Assembly (NCBI GenBank): GCA_051004815.1 | Contig: JBPCJY010000235.1 | Coordinates: 1 to 19,506, forward strand | DNA length: 19,506 bases | From: JBBQXY01 sp051004815 | GTDB taxonomy: Bacteria > Chloroflexota > Ktedonobacteria > Ktedonobacterales > Ktedonobacteraceae | Direction of reading: 5' to 3' | Part shown: piece by piece, positions 7,578 through 14,820 of the stretch | Layout of the letters: each line of letters opens with the position of its first letter | Position numbering within the stretch: position 1 is the first letter of the stretch | The notes under the pieces: generated by a model | Seen by the model: the letters and a program-made list of their open reading frames with translations, nothing else | What the model was told of the DNA's origin: nothing | Database searches by the model: none | Program-made: the position numbers and the translations under genes

Positions 7578-7607
7578 AGTATATAGACCAGTCACTATAA
7601 TTGTCAA
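7578..7607 (-). promoter_or_regulatory. tetR promoter with autoregulatory operator
   Basis: On the minus strand TTGACA (7602-7607) is followed by an 18-base spacer and TATACT (7578-7583); TATATA with a 16-base spacer is also possible. The operator-like 20-mer tatatagaccagtcactata occupies 7580-7599, filling the spacer and most of the -10. It is identical to the site at 6914-6933. This is the arrangement expected for direct repression by the TetR protein encoded just downstream. Confidence 0.82.
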
Positions 7608-7679
7608 GAAGCTCTCATTTTCGTGATAGGGTTTGTTTGGAAAATTTAGTTTCTCAGCAGGGCCTTTCATTCACTCAAT

Positions 7680-7727
7680 TTGACAAACGGGCATATATTC
7701 GGTATATTTATATCGTAGCACGACATA
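7680..7727 (+). promoter_or_regulatory. marR promoter and candidate MarR operator
   Basis: TTGACA (7680-7685), a 17-base spacer and TATATT (7703-7708) make a near-consensus sigma70 promoter for the plus-strand MarR-ClC pair. Directly after the -10 lies an inverted repeat, tatatcgt-agc-acgacata (7709-7727; 7 of 8 positions pair), which would cover the start of transcription. It is a good candidate for self-repression by the MarR protein, although that is inferred from position only. Confidence 0.72.
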
Positions 7728-7745
7728 AATCAAGGAGGAATTGTT

Positions 7746-8246
7746 GTGGGCAGAAATGATACTCACATTTCTTTGAAAGAGTACCGGGCGTTGGCCGAAA
7801 TCCGCCATCAAATTCGCTGCTTTCTTCATTTCAGCGATCAGATAGCGCGTACTGCCGGTATTGAATCGCAACAGCATCAGGTGATGTTGGCCCTCAAAGG
7901 TTTGCCGAAGGGGAAACAGGCCACTATTAGCTACCTTGCTGAGCGATTGCAGTTGCAGCATCACAGTATGGTCGAGTTGATCGACCGCTTAGTGGAACGG
8001 AATTTTGTGCAGAGGCATCGTGATGAGGTGGATCAGCGCAGAGTTATCGTCGATCTCACTCCTCACGGGGAAGAGGTCTTACGAGAGCTTTCTCTGTCGC
8101 ATCGAAATGAACTGCAAACAGCGGGGCCAGCACTTGTGCAAGCATTGAATGCTTTGATTGTAAATGGAGCGACGCAAACTGAACATTCGCAGGACAATGC
8201 GGATGAGTTATACAGACTACCTTCCCGACCGGACGAGCGGAGCTAG
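7746..8246 (+). CDS. MarR-family transcriptional regulator
   Basis: This 166-residue winged-helix regulator has the recognition region ATISYLAERLQLQHHSMVEL (about residues 59-78), followed by the wing motif DQRRVIVDLTPHGEEVL (about 97-113), which matches the D-x-R-x(3)-LTxxG pattern of the MarR family. The start is GTG at 7746, supported by AAGGAGGA seven bases upstream. The last ~30 residues are hydrophilic and probably disordered. The gene is 63 bases before the ClC gene on the same strand, so the two are probably co-transcribed and MarR may control the chloride channel. It is divergent from tetR, with promoters in the 7554-7745 gap. The ligand is unknown. Confidence 0.88.
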   Translation: MGRNDTHISLKEYRALAEIRHQIRCFLHFSDQIARTAGIESQQHQVMLALKGLPKGKQATISYLAERLQLQHHSMVELIDRLVERNFVQRHRDEVDQRRVIVDLTPHGEEVLRELSLSHRNELQTAGPALVQALNALIVNGATQTEHSQDNADELYRLPSRPDERS

Positions 8247-8309
8247 CCGCCACCCTGCTTGGGAGCAGGTAATGGCAGACAACTGGCCAGGAAGAGAGGA
8301 GCGGACACA

Positions 8310-10262
8310 ATGAAAAAAGAGAGTAAGCACCCATCCCAGCATAAGCTCTGGGGACAAGTGGTAGCCAGGCTTAATAAAATGGGGCCACATGAAGATGTTG
8401 GCATATTAGGTGATTTTACTACCACACCGCGCATGATCGTCATATCGCTGTTCGCCATTGTTATTGGCGTCATCAGTGCCTTTGTGGCATGGATTCTTCT
8501 GCGATTAATCGGACTTTTCACCAATCTTTTTTTCTTCCAACGCTGGGGTACCGATCTAGTCTCGCCGGCGGGTAATAAGTTAGGTGTATTTGAAATTTTG
8601 GTGCCAGTGGTCGGGGCTTTGATTATCGGCTTCATGGCGCGGTACGGTTCAGAGCGCATACGTGGACACGGCATCCCTGAAGCCATCGAGGCCATCTTGA
8701 TTAATGGCAGTAAGATAGATCCCAAGGTTGCCATCTTAAAACCGATCTCTTCGGCTATCTCCATTGGCTCTGGTGGCCCGTTTGGGGCTGAGGGGCCGAT
8801 CATTATGACGGGTGCTGCCATCGGCTCGATGATTGCGCAGTTCTTTCACCTGACCAGTGCCGAGCGCAAGATTCTACTCGTCGCGGGTGCCGCCGGTGGT
8901 ATGTCGGCGACCTTTGCCGCGCCGGTCGCTTCCGTCCTGCTAGCCGTAGAACTCTTGCTCTTCGAGTGGAAGCCGCGCAGTCTGATTCCGGTGGCTCTGG
9001 CCAGTGCGACGGCGGCGGTGATCCGACGCTACATTCTCGGTTTCGGGCCACTCTTCCCGGTGCCGCCTCATGCGCTCTTTATCGGGCCAGAAGGGCTGCT
9101 CGGCTGCGTCGTCGTCGGGCTGCTGGCAGGGGCGCTCTCCGCCTTGCTGACGCTGGCGGTGTATGCCGCGGAAGATGGTTTCACCCGTTTACCAATTCAC
9201 TGGATGTGGTGGCCAGCGATTGGTGGTGTCGTGGTCGGTGTAGGTGGATTGATTTTCCCGCAGGCTCTTGGTGTTGGCTACAGCACTATCGCCCAGTTGT
9301 TACAGGGCAACGTGACCATAGGAGCGATCATAGGTATCTTGCTGGTTAAGTCCATTATCTGGTCGGTCTCGTTAGGTTCGGGTACGTCGGGTGGTGTGCT
9401 GGCACCGCTTTTGATGATGGGTGGCGCGCTGGGCGGCATCGAGGCGATGTTCTTGCCCAACGAGGGGTTGGGATTCTGGCAACTGATCAGTATGGGTGCT
9501 ATCCTGGGTGGTACTATGCGCTCTCCCTTCACAGGGATCATCTTCGCGTTGGAATTAACGCACGATGTCAATGCACTTCTCCCGCTTCTGGTCGCGGTAG
9601 TTATCGCCCACGGTTTCACGGTGCTGGTGATGCGCCGCTCTATCTTGACAGAAAAGATCAGCCGCCGCGGCTATCATATGAGTCGCGAGTACGCGGTTGA
9701 TCCGCTGGAAATCATTTTTGCACGCGAGGTGATGCGCACCAATATCGTGGCACTCCCCGCACACATCTCACAGAAAGAGTTGGCGCAGTCGATCAATAGC
9801 GAGCAGCGTCCGCTGGGGCAGTATCTCTATCCTGTGGTCGATGCTAAAGATAACCTGATAGGGGTAGCAACACGCAAAGACTTGTTAAAGTTGTTGGAAG
9901 AACAATGCGCAATCGGCGAGGGTTATCAGCTTGCGGAACTGATCGAACCGCATCCAGTGGTGGCCTTCCCTGACGATCCATTACGTGTTGTCGTGTCTCG
10001 TATGGCTGAGACAGGCTATACGCGCCTGCCCGTGGTAGAGAGGGAAAGCCCACAGAAGTTAGTGGGTATCATCTCGTTGAACGACCTACTGCAAGCTCGT
10101 ACACGCAACGTGGATGAGGAACGCCATCGCGAACGCGTGCTCCGTATCCGCTTCCTCAACCCTAACAGAACGGCCACGGCTAAAGCAACGACAGATGTAG
10201 GGAAAGATGAGGCTAAGGAACCTGGGGAGGTTGTTGAGTCTAGCGAGCCTATCGAGTCGTGA
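8310..10262 (+). CDS. ClC-family chloride channel/transporter with two CBS domains
   Basis: This 650-residue protein has a ClC membrane core (about residues 40-450) and a cytosolic C-terminal pair of CBS domains (about 470-530 and 545-600), followed by a charged tail. The anion-path motif GSGGPFGAEGP spans 153-163, with gating glutamate E161. The second mark, GSGTSGGVLAP (356-366), corresponds to the G-x-F-x-P region. At the place of the inner proton glutamate of the E. coli ClC antiporter (second E of IEEM) the sequence reads VEL, with L215. This leaves channel versus antiporter open, and such residues are common in related bacterial proteins. CBS domains usually bind adenine nucleotides. 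The ATG at 8310 is chosen over an in-frame TTG at 8259 because AGAGAGGA lies 9 bases upstream. It follows the MarR gene and is likely under its control. Confidence 0.93.
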   Translation: MKKESKHPSQHKLWGQVVARLNKMGPHEDVGILGDFTTTPRMIVISLFAIVIGVISAFVAWILLRLIGLFTNLFFFQRWGTDLVSPAGNKLGVFEILVPVVGALIIGFMARYGSERIRGHGIPEAIEAILINGSKIDPKVAILKPISSAISIGSGGPFGAEGPIIMTGAAIGSMIAQFFHLTSAERKILLVAGAAGGMSATFAAPVASVLLAVELLLFEWKPRSLIPVALASATAAVIRRYILGFGPLFPVPPHALFIGPEGLLGCVVVGLLAGALSALLTLAVYAAEDGFTRLPIHWMWWPAIGGVVVGVGGLIFPQALGVGYSTIAQLLQGNVTIGAIIGILLVKSIIWSVSLGSGTSGGVLAPLLMMGGALGGIEAMFLPNEGLGFWQLISMGAILGGTMRSPFTGIIFALELTHDVNALLPLLVAVVIAHGFTVLVMRRSILTEKISRRGYHMSREYAVDPLEIIFAREVMRTNIVALPAHISQKELAQSINSEQRPLGQYLYPVVDAKDNLIGVATRKDLLKLLEEQCAIGEGYQLAELIEPHPVVAFPDDPLRVVVSRMAETGYTRLPVVERESPQKLVGIISLNDLLQARTRNVDEERHRERVLRIRFLNPNRTATAKATTDVGKDEAKEPGEVVESSEPIES

Positions 10263-10286
10263 AGTAATTGGTGTGAGTACCGGGAC

Positions 10287-10324
10287 GGGCCGATACATCG
10301 GCGATGGGCGCGATACATCGGCCC
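10287..10324. repeat. REP-like inverted/direct repeat between convergent genes
   Basis: The ends gggccgat (10287-10294) and atcggccc (10317-10324) pair, and cgatacatcggc occurs twice inside (10291-10302 and 10311-10322). It lies between the convergent ends of the ClC gene and the Rieske gene. It may help end transcription, but no T-run follows. A related short palindrome (ccgat..atcggccctac) lies at 11857-11879 next to the sufS stop. Confidence 0.6.
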
Positions 10325-10352
10325 CTACACGGCGTTCGTTCATAAGCAATCA

Positions 10353-10670
10353 TTACTCGTCGGGCAATTGGATCATGATGGCGTTGCCTTCGATTTGCAC
10401 GGGGTAGGTAAGAATGTCCTGACGGGCGGGGCCGCGTAAGACCTTGCCGGTGCGTACATTGAAGCGTGCGCCATGCCATGGACAAGTGAGGACATCGCCT
10501 TCCAGCTCGCCTTCGTTAAGGGGGCCACTGATATGCGTACAGTTATCGGTAAAGGCACAAATTTCGCCGTCCACATTGGCAAGGCAGATCAGCTCGTCAT
10601 CGACCTCCAAGGGCAGCAATTCGCCCACGTCTATTTCATCCAGTTCCGCTACTTTAATAAAATCCGCCAT
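10353..10670 (-). CDS. Rieske [2Fe-2S] ferredoxin-like protein of the SUF operon
   Basis: This 105-residue protein consists of a single Rieske domain. The cluster ligands are C44 and H46 (CTH) and C63 and H66 (CPWH), with a 16-residue loop between the pairs, giving the standard C-x-H...C-x-x-H pattern. It resembles the small ferredoxin subunits of non-heme iron oxygenases. In Actinobacteria and Chloroflexota such proteins often occur in SUF operons, probably as an electron donor during cluster building, although this is not firmly shown. It is the last gene of the operon. Only six bases separate it from the stop of the SDR gene, and its ribosome-binding site (AAAGGA) lies inside the end of that gene, so translation is likely coupled. 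Confidence 0.9.
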   Translation of the reverse strand: MADFIKVAELDEIDVGELLPLEVDDELICLANVDGEICAFTDNCTHISGPLNEGELEGDVLTCPWHGARFNVRTGKVLRGPARQDILTYPVQIEGNAIMIQLPDE

Positions 10671-10676
10671 ACGTTG

Positions 10677-11411
10677 CTATATTCCTTTTGCCTGCACCGG
10701 CAGAATGACTCCATTCACGCCATCGCTGGCAGATGAGATGAGAAAGATTGCCGCCTCCGCCACCTGTTCCACGCTGACCCACTTCTTGCTCAATTCTTCT
10801 GGGGTAGGCTTCATAGATTCAAGGTTAGATTGGGTGATAATCAGGCCGGGGCCAATGGCATTCACATAAATACCGGCTTGTTTGCCTTCTTTCGCGAAGG
10901 TGCGCGTCAGGGCATCGACACCGGCCTTGGCACAGTTATAGGCCAACATGTTCGGGCTGGAACCCTCAACGCCTCCCGCCCGACTGAAATTGAGAATTTT
11001 GCCACTGCCCTGTTGCTTCATGACTGGCCATACGGCACGGGTACAGAGAAACGTCGTGCGCAAATTATTATTCAGTTCGTAGTCCCAGTCCGCCAGGGAT
11101 AGTTCATTAGAGGGCATATACTTGGTCAGGCCACCTGCCAGGTTGATGAGGCTATCAATGCGCCCATAGGTCGCTAGCGTTTCTTGAATGAGCGTGTTAG
11201 CCCCTTCTTCCGTCGTCAGATCAGCGGCAACGGGTAGAACCTGGGTACCTGCGGCACGTAACTCTTCCGCACGCGCATTGACCCGTTCAGCACTGCGGGA
11301 ACTGATTGCCAGGCGTGTACCTTCACGAGCAAACGCCTTCGCCAGCGCGAAACCTGCCTGCCCAGCATGGCTCACGCCCGTGATAATCACGACATGATCT
11401 TGCAGACGCAT
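10677..11411 (-). CDS. Short-chain dehydrogenase/reductase embedded in the SUF operon
   Basis: This 244-residue classical-size SDR has an unusual glycine motif, TGVSHAGQAG (11-20), longer than the usual TGxxxGIG. It has the NLAGG block (90-94), N115 in the NNN stretch, and the catalytic pair Y158 and K162 (YNCAK). The usual serine 13 residues before the tyrosine is not there; the nearest is S143 in NFSRAGG, so catalysis may differ. It ends with a normal SDR C-terminus (DGVNGVILPVQ). Nine bases separate it from the sufU stop and six from the Rieske gene, so it belongs to the operon. Its substrate is unknown and an SDR is not a standard SUF component. A link to the Rieske protein as a reductant pair is possible but is a guess. 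Confidence 0.85.
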   Translation of the reverse strand: MRLQDHVVIITGVSHAGQAGFALAKAFAREGTRLAISSRSAERVNARAEELRAAGTQVLPVAADLTTEEGANTLIQETLATYGRIDSLINLAGGLTKYMPSNELSLADWDYELNNNLRTTFLCTRAVWPVMKQQGSGKILNFSRAGGVEGSSPNMLAYNCAKAGVDALTRTFAKEGKQAGIYVNAIGPGLIITQSNLESMKPTPEELSKKWVSVEQVAEAAIFLISSASDGVNGVILPVQAKGI

Positions 11412-11420
11412 AGTTTTTCC

Positions 11421-11825
11421 TTATTCTTCGTCGTCGCCACTATCCTGCAGTTTTTCCAGGCCCGCGAGTGCCAGACTGCGATGTAAGACGCGCAGCGACA
11501 AGAAGGCACATTTCATGCGTGCTGGACTGATGGAAATGCCCAGGGACTCTAAAACGTCCTGCTTGCCAAGCTGTACCACCTCTTCCACTGTCTTACCTTC
11601 GATCAACTCGGAGAGCATTGAGGCTGAGGCCTGGCTGATCGCGCAACCACGCCCTTTAAAACGCACCTCTGTGACGCGGTCTCCCTCCACCTGGAGGTCA
11701 ATGCCGAGTTGATCTCCGCATAACGGATTTGTGTCCTCGGCATGGGCGGTGGGTGCTTCCAACGTCCCATAGTTGCGCGGATTGCGATAATGGTCCAGAA
11801 TGTATTCACGATAATCCATTGACAT
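11421..11825 (-). CDS. sufU: SufU/IscU-like Fe-S scaffold or sulfur-transfer protein
   Basis: This 134-residue protein belongs to the SufU/NifU N-terminal family. The three cysteines and the aspartate expected to bind zinc or a cluster are C36 and D38 (LCGD), C61 (GRGCAISQAS) and C106 (RMKCAFL). The residue before the last cysteine is lysine, as in SufU, not histidine as in IscU. However, the spacing from C61 to C106 is close to that of IscU, so the extra ~18-residue segment of Bacillus-type SufU is missing. It probably accepts sulfur from the SufS encoded just upstream. The start ATG has GGAG about 8 bases before it. The gene lies 50 bases after sufS and nine before the SDR gene. Confidence 0.92.
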   Translation of the reverse strand: MSMDYREYILDHYRNPRNYGTLEAPTAHAEDTNPLCGDQLGIDLQVEGDRVTEVRFKGRGCAISQASASMLSELIEGKTVEEVVQLGKQDVLESLGISISPARMKCAFLSLRVLHRSLALAGLEKLQDSGDDEE

Positions 11826-11856
11826 AGGGCATCTCCACTGAGTTATTTGTATATGA

Positions 11857-11879
11857 CCGATGTGATAAATCGGCCCTAC
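11857..11879. repeat. Short palindromic repeat overlapping the sufS stop
   Basis: The sequence ccgat-gtgataa-atcgg followed by ccctac belongs to the same type as the repeat at 10287-10324, which ends in atcggcccctac. Its last bases supply the stop codon (cta on the plus strand, TAG on the minus strand) of sufS. It occupies most of the 50-base gap between sufS and sufU. Confidence 0.5.
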
Positions 11880-13141
11880 AGGTTGAAGATTTGTATTGCT
11901 CGGTGTAGTCCTTGCACCAGGGCATCGATCTCTTCCTGTAATGTATAGATATAGAAACTGGCGCGTGCTGTGGCTGCTAATCCCAGGCGTTCCATCAGTG
12001 GCTGCGCACAGTGGTGGCCAGCACGAACCGCGACCCCCGCCTCCTGGTCAAGGATAGAGGCCAGGTCGTGGGGATGAATATCTCCTAGTGTAAAAGATAC
12101 CACGCCACCGCGCTGCGCTGCCTTCGGCCCATAGATGGTCAGCCCTGGCACTGCTTGTAACTGTTCCATGGCATAATGCGTCAATGCTTGTTCATGTTGC
12201 ATCACATTTTTCATGCCGAGCGTGTTCAGGTAATCGACTGCCGCTCCCATGCCAATCGCCTCGGCGATAGCTGGTGTGCCAGCCTCGAACTTCCAGGGTA
12301 GGTCGTTCCAGGTGGATTGGCGCAAGCCAACCGTGCGAATCATATCACCACCGCCCATGAACGGCGGCATGGCTTCCAGCAAGTCGCGTTTGCCATACAG
12401 CACACCGATGCCCGTTGGCCCCAGCATCTTATGTCCACTGAAACAGAGAAAGTCCGCATCCAGTGCCTGCGCATCGACCGGCAAGTGGGGCACGCTCTGG
12501 GCCGCGTCAATGAGGACGGTGGCTCCAACGGCGTGCGCCTGGGCAATCATCTCACGCGCCGGGTTGATCGTGCCAAGCACGTTCGACATATGCGTGAAAG
12601 CCACCAACTTGGGTTGCTGTTGCAAAAGTTGTTCGTAAATATCGAGGCGTAGAAGTCCATCATCAGTGATAGGGATAAACTCCAAACGCGCTCCCGTGCG
12701 CTGCACGAGCAGTTGCCAGGGAACGAGGTTGCTATGATGCTCCATTTCGGTCAAAACAATGACATCACCGGCGACAAGGTTTGCGTTGCCCCAGCTATAG
12801 GCCACCAGATTGATGCTCTCGGTGGTGTTGCGGGTAAAGATGATTTGTTTGCTCTGACGCGCATTGATAAAACGGGCCACCTTCACACGCGCCTTCTCCA
12901 TCGCCGCTGTGGCCTCTTCGCTGATCTCATAGACGCCGCGATGGACATTGGCATGGTACGATTCGTAGTACACGCTCATGGCCTCGATAACGGCACGCGG
13001 CTTCTGCGAGCTAGCGGTACTGTCCAGGTAGACCAGGGGTTTCCCATGGACGGTGCGCGACAAAATAGGGAAGTCGTTGCGAATCTCTGTAATTGCACGG
13101 ACTTGCGTGTCCGCTATGCCAGCCTTGTCCGATGTGAGCAT
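11876..13141 (-). CDS. sufS: SufS cysteine desulfurase
   Basis: This 421-residue class-V aminotransferase-fold enzyme takes sulfur from cysteine, using PLP, and passes it on for cluster building. The PLP lysine is K238 in SGHKMLGPTGIG, with D212 and Q215 in IDAAQS and H135 in EMEHHSN. The catalytic cysteine is C378 in VRAGHHCAQP, inside the short, ordered loop typical of SufS rather than IscS or NifS. The length is normal for SufS. A moderate ribosome-binding site (GGCAGG) lies 7 bases before the ATG. It is separated from the SufB/D-type gene upstream by 224 bases containing a palindromic repeat, while sufU follows 50 bases downstream. SufU is the likely sulfur acceptor. Confidence 0.96.
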   Translation of the reverse strand: MLTSDKAGIADTQVRAITEIRNDFPILSRTVHGKPLVYLDSTASSQKPRAVIEAMSVYYESYHANVHRGVYEISEEATAAMEKARVKVARFINARQSKQIIFTRNTTESINLVAYSWGNANLVAGDVIVLTEMEHHSNLVPWQLLVQRTGARLEFIPITDDGLLRLDIYEQLLQQQPKLVAFTHMSNVLGTINPAREMIAQAHAVGATVLIDAAQSVPHLPVDAQALDADFLCFSGHKMLGPTGIGVLYGKRDLLEAMPPFMGGGDMIRTVGLRQSTWNDLPWKFEAGTPAIAEAIGMGAAVDYLNTLGMKNVMQHEQALTHYAMEQLQAVPGLTIYGPKAAQRGGVVSFTLGDIHPHDLASILDQEAGVAVRAGHHCAQPLMERLGLAATARASFYIYTLQEEIDALVQGLHRAIQIFNL

Positions 13142-13181
13142 AATACTACCTGCCTGATTTCTTTTCTAGCTCCATTCCGAT

Positions 13182-13340
13182 CCCAGGGTACCCCGCAAGC
13201 GGAGGGCGCAGGGGCCTTGTGCCTGTCCTGGGTGGGAGTGCAGAATCCCCACCAGGACAGGCACAAGGCCCCCTGTCCCTACACACGTTCCATGCCGTTC
13301 CGCTTACGTGAAATGGATTGCCCGCAAGGTACACCCTGGG
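13182..13340. repeat. Nested palindromic repeat between the SufB/D-type gene and sufS
   Basis: Three nested pairs are visible: cccagggtacc (13182-13192) with ggtacaccctggg (13328-13340); aagcgga (13197-13203) with tccgctt (13299-13305); and a strong inner stem of about 28 bases, cagggg-ccttgtgcctgtcc (from 13209) with ggacaggcacaaggcccc (to 13274). The inner core is shared with the repeat inside the DUF2877 gene. It sits in the middle of the SUF operon and holds no gene. Confidence 0.85.
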
Positions 13341-13365
13341 GTGGACGGGAGCAAGCTCTTCGTCC

Positions 13366-14820
13366 TTAATATTCCGTGAGTTTAATCTCTTCATCGACTA
13401 TGGTTTTGTCGAGGCTGATGGCGTGTTCATCTACGCCTTCGATCTCCCAGCGTTCCTGGGCATCCACCCAGGTATCGGCTTCGGATTCGTAGGCACCGCT
13501 CATGCGGCGTACAATGCTGCGGCGCAGGCGGATGCGTAGATTCTCCAATGGCACACGCTGGAGGACAGGTTCAAAGAAACCTTGCACGATGATGCGCTCG
13601 GCCTCTGCGCGAGCTATGCCACGTACCATCAGGTAGAAGAGTTGCTCTTCGTCGATCTGTCCGGTGGTGGCACCATGGCTGGCACTGACCTCGTTCGCTC
13701 CAATTTCCAGGCCAGGAATGGACTCTGCCCGGCACTCGCTACTCAAAAGCAGGGTGTGATCTGAAAGGAAGGAGGCCGTTTGCTGGGCTTTGGGCTGCAC
13801 ACGAATCATGCCCTGAAATTCCACGCGTGACTTATCGGTCAATACACCCTTGACCAGAGTCTCGGCGTTCGTAGCAATAGCATTATGATCGGAGAGTGTG
13901 TTCATGCTAAAACGCTGGTCATGGTCGGCAAAGAAGACGCCCACCAGTTCCGCGACGCTGCCGTTGCCGCGCAAGGACGCGCCAATGTTTGCCAATGTCA
14001 CTTTGCTGCCCAGGTCTGCCATGACCCAGGTGACGCTGCCGTCCTTTTCATGCACGGCGTTCTTGTTGGTGACGTTCCAGACGTTCTGACCCAGGTCTTG
14101 CATATTGCTAAACTCGACACGGGCCGCGTTCCTGGCGAACACCTCTACCACATCGTTTAGGAAGGCAGGTTGCTCACCCGCGACGGATGAGTTATATTCG
14201 TTCACGTAACGCACGCTGCTCAGCTCTTCCGCGATAATCAGGGTATGTGCGAACGTGGCCGATGTTGGCACATCCAGCCAGATTTGGGTGAGGATGGGTT
14301 CCGCGATCTCGACGCCTTTGGGAATATAGAGGAAAGCACCACCGCTCCAGAAGGCCGCGTGCATAGCAGTGTACTTGTTGCTTTCCACGGGAACACACGT
14401 CGTCATGAAGTATTGTTGCACCAACTCAGGATAGTCGCGCACGGCGGAATCGAGATCGGTCAGGATGACACCTTGTTGCTGAAGTTCCGGATCAAGCTCC
14501 GCACGTACTACCGAGGCGTTGCGCTGAACAAGCAGTCCAGCACGCGCATCTACCAGAGCCTCTTTGAGGGATTGCTCAATTTCAACTGACAATGCGCCGT
14601 TACCACTGGCAGGAACGTAGGGATTCAGTTCCTGGAAATTATAATTGGCCACCGTCCGCAATGTACCAAGGTCGCCACGCCGTCCCAGTGGGGCAGGCAT
14701 GCTCTCGTACACATCCCAGGCGTGCAGACGCTTTTGCAGCATCCACTCGGGCTCCCCTTTCTGGCGCGATAGCTCCACTACCGCGTCGCGCGATAGTCCG
14801 CGTAACACGTCATTAGCCAT
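13366..14820 (-). CDS. sufD: SufB/SufD-family Fe-S scaffold protein (SufD-like)
   Basis: This 484-residue beta-helix protein of the SufB/SufD family would form the SufBCD-type scaffold with SufC. The middle (NKYTAMHAAFWSGGAFLYIP, 148-167) and the C-terminal block ASHGATTGQIDEEQLFYLM (380-398) are SufD-like, with H382 at the place of the key SufD histidine. The N-terminus (GEPEWMLQKRLHAWDVYESM, 22-41) and the length are closer to SufB. C363 in SECRAESIP lines up, in my reading, with the functional cysteine of SufB (C-x-A-x-x-x-P). No second SufB/D gene lies in the operon. It overlaps sufC by 8 bases, so translation is coupled. The gene symbol is given by the C-terminal motif; SufB cannot be excluded. 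Confidence 0.9.
   Translation of the reverse strand: MANDVLRGLSRDAVVELSRQKGEPEWMLQKRLHAWDVYESMPAPLGRRGDLGTLRTVANYNFQELNPYVPASGNGALSVEIEQSLKEALVDARAGLLVQRNASVVRAELDPELQQQGVILTDLDSAVRDYPELVQQYFMTTCVPVESNKYTAMHAAFWSGGAFLYIPKGVEIAEPILTQIWLDVPTSATFAHTLIIAEELSSVRYVNEYNSSVAGEQPAFLNDVVEVFARNAARVEFSNMQDLGQNVWNVTNKNAVHEKDGSVTWVMADLGSKVTLANIGASLRGNGSVAELVGVFFADHDQRFSMNTLSDHNAIATNAETLVKGVLTDKSRVEFQGMIRVQPKAQQTASFLSDHTLLLSSECRAESIPGLEIGANEVSASHGATTGQIDEEQLFYLMVRGIARAEAERIIVQGFFEPVLQRVPLENLRIRLRRSIVRRMSGAYESEADTWVDAQERWEIEGVDEHAISLDKTIVDEEIKLTEY

Noticed and set aside
7554..7670. 39-residue N-terminal extension of the TetR protein
   Set aside because: It would run through the operator and promoter. The start at 7553 has a good ribosome-binding site and begins at the conserved region.
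7671..7964. 97-residue minus-strand frame
   Set aside because: It lies over the marR gene and its promoter, shows no family features, and would block the regulatory region.
8259..8309. TTG start for the ClC protein
   Set aside because: The ATG at 8310 has AGAGAGGA at the right distance; the TTG has no convincing site.
8243..8821. 192-residue minus-strand frame
   Set aside because: It is the antisense of the ClC gene and has the biased composition of a shadow frame.
12713..13369. 218-residue plus-strand frame
   Set aside because: It is the antisense of sufS plus the palindromic repeat, with no recognisable domain.
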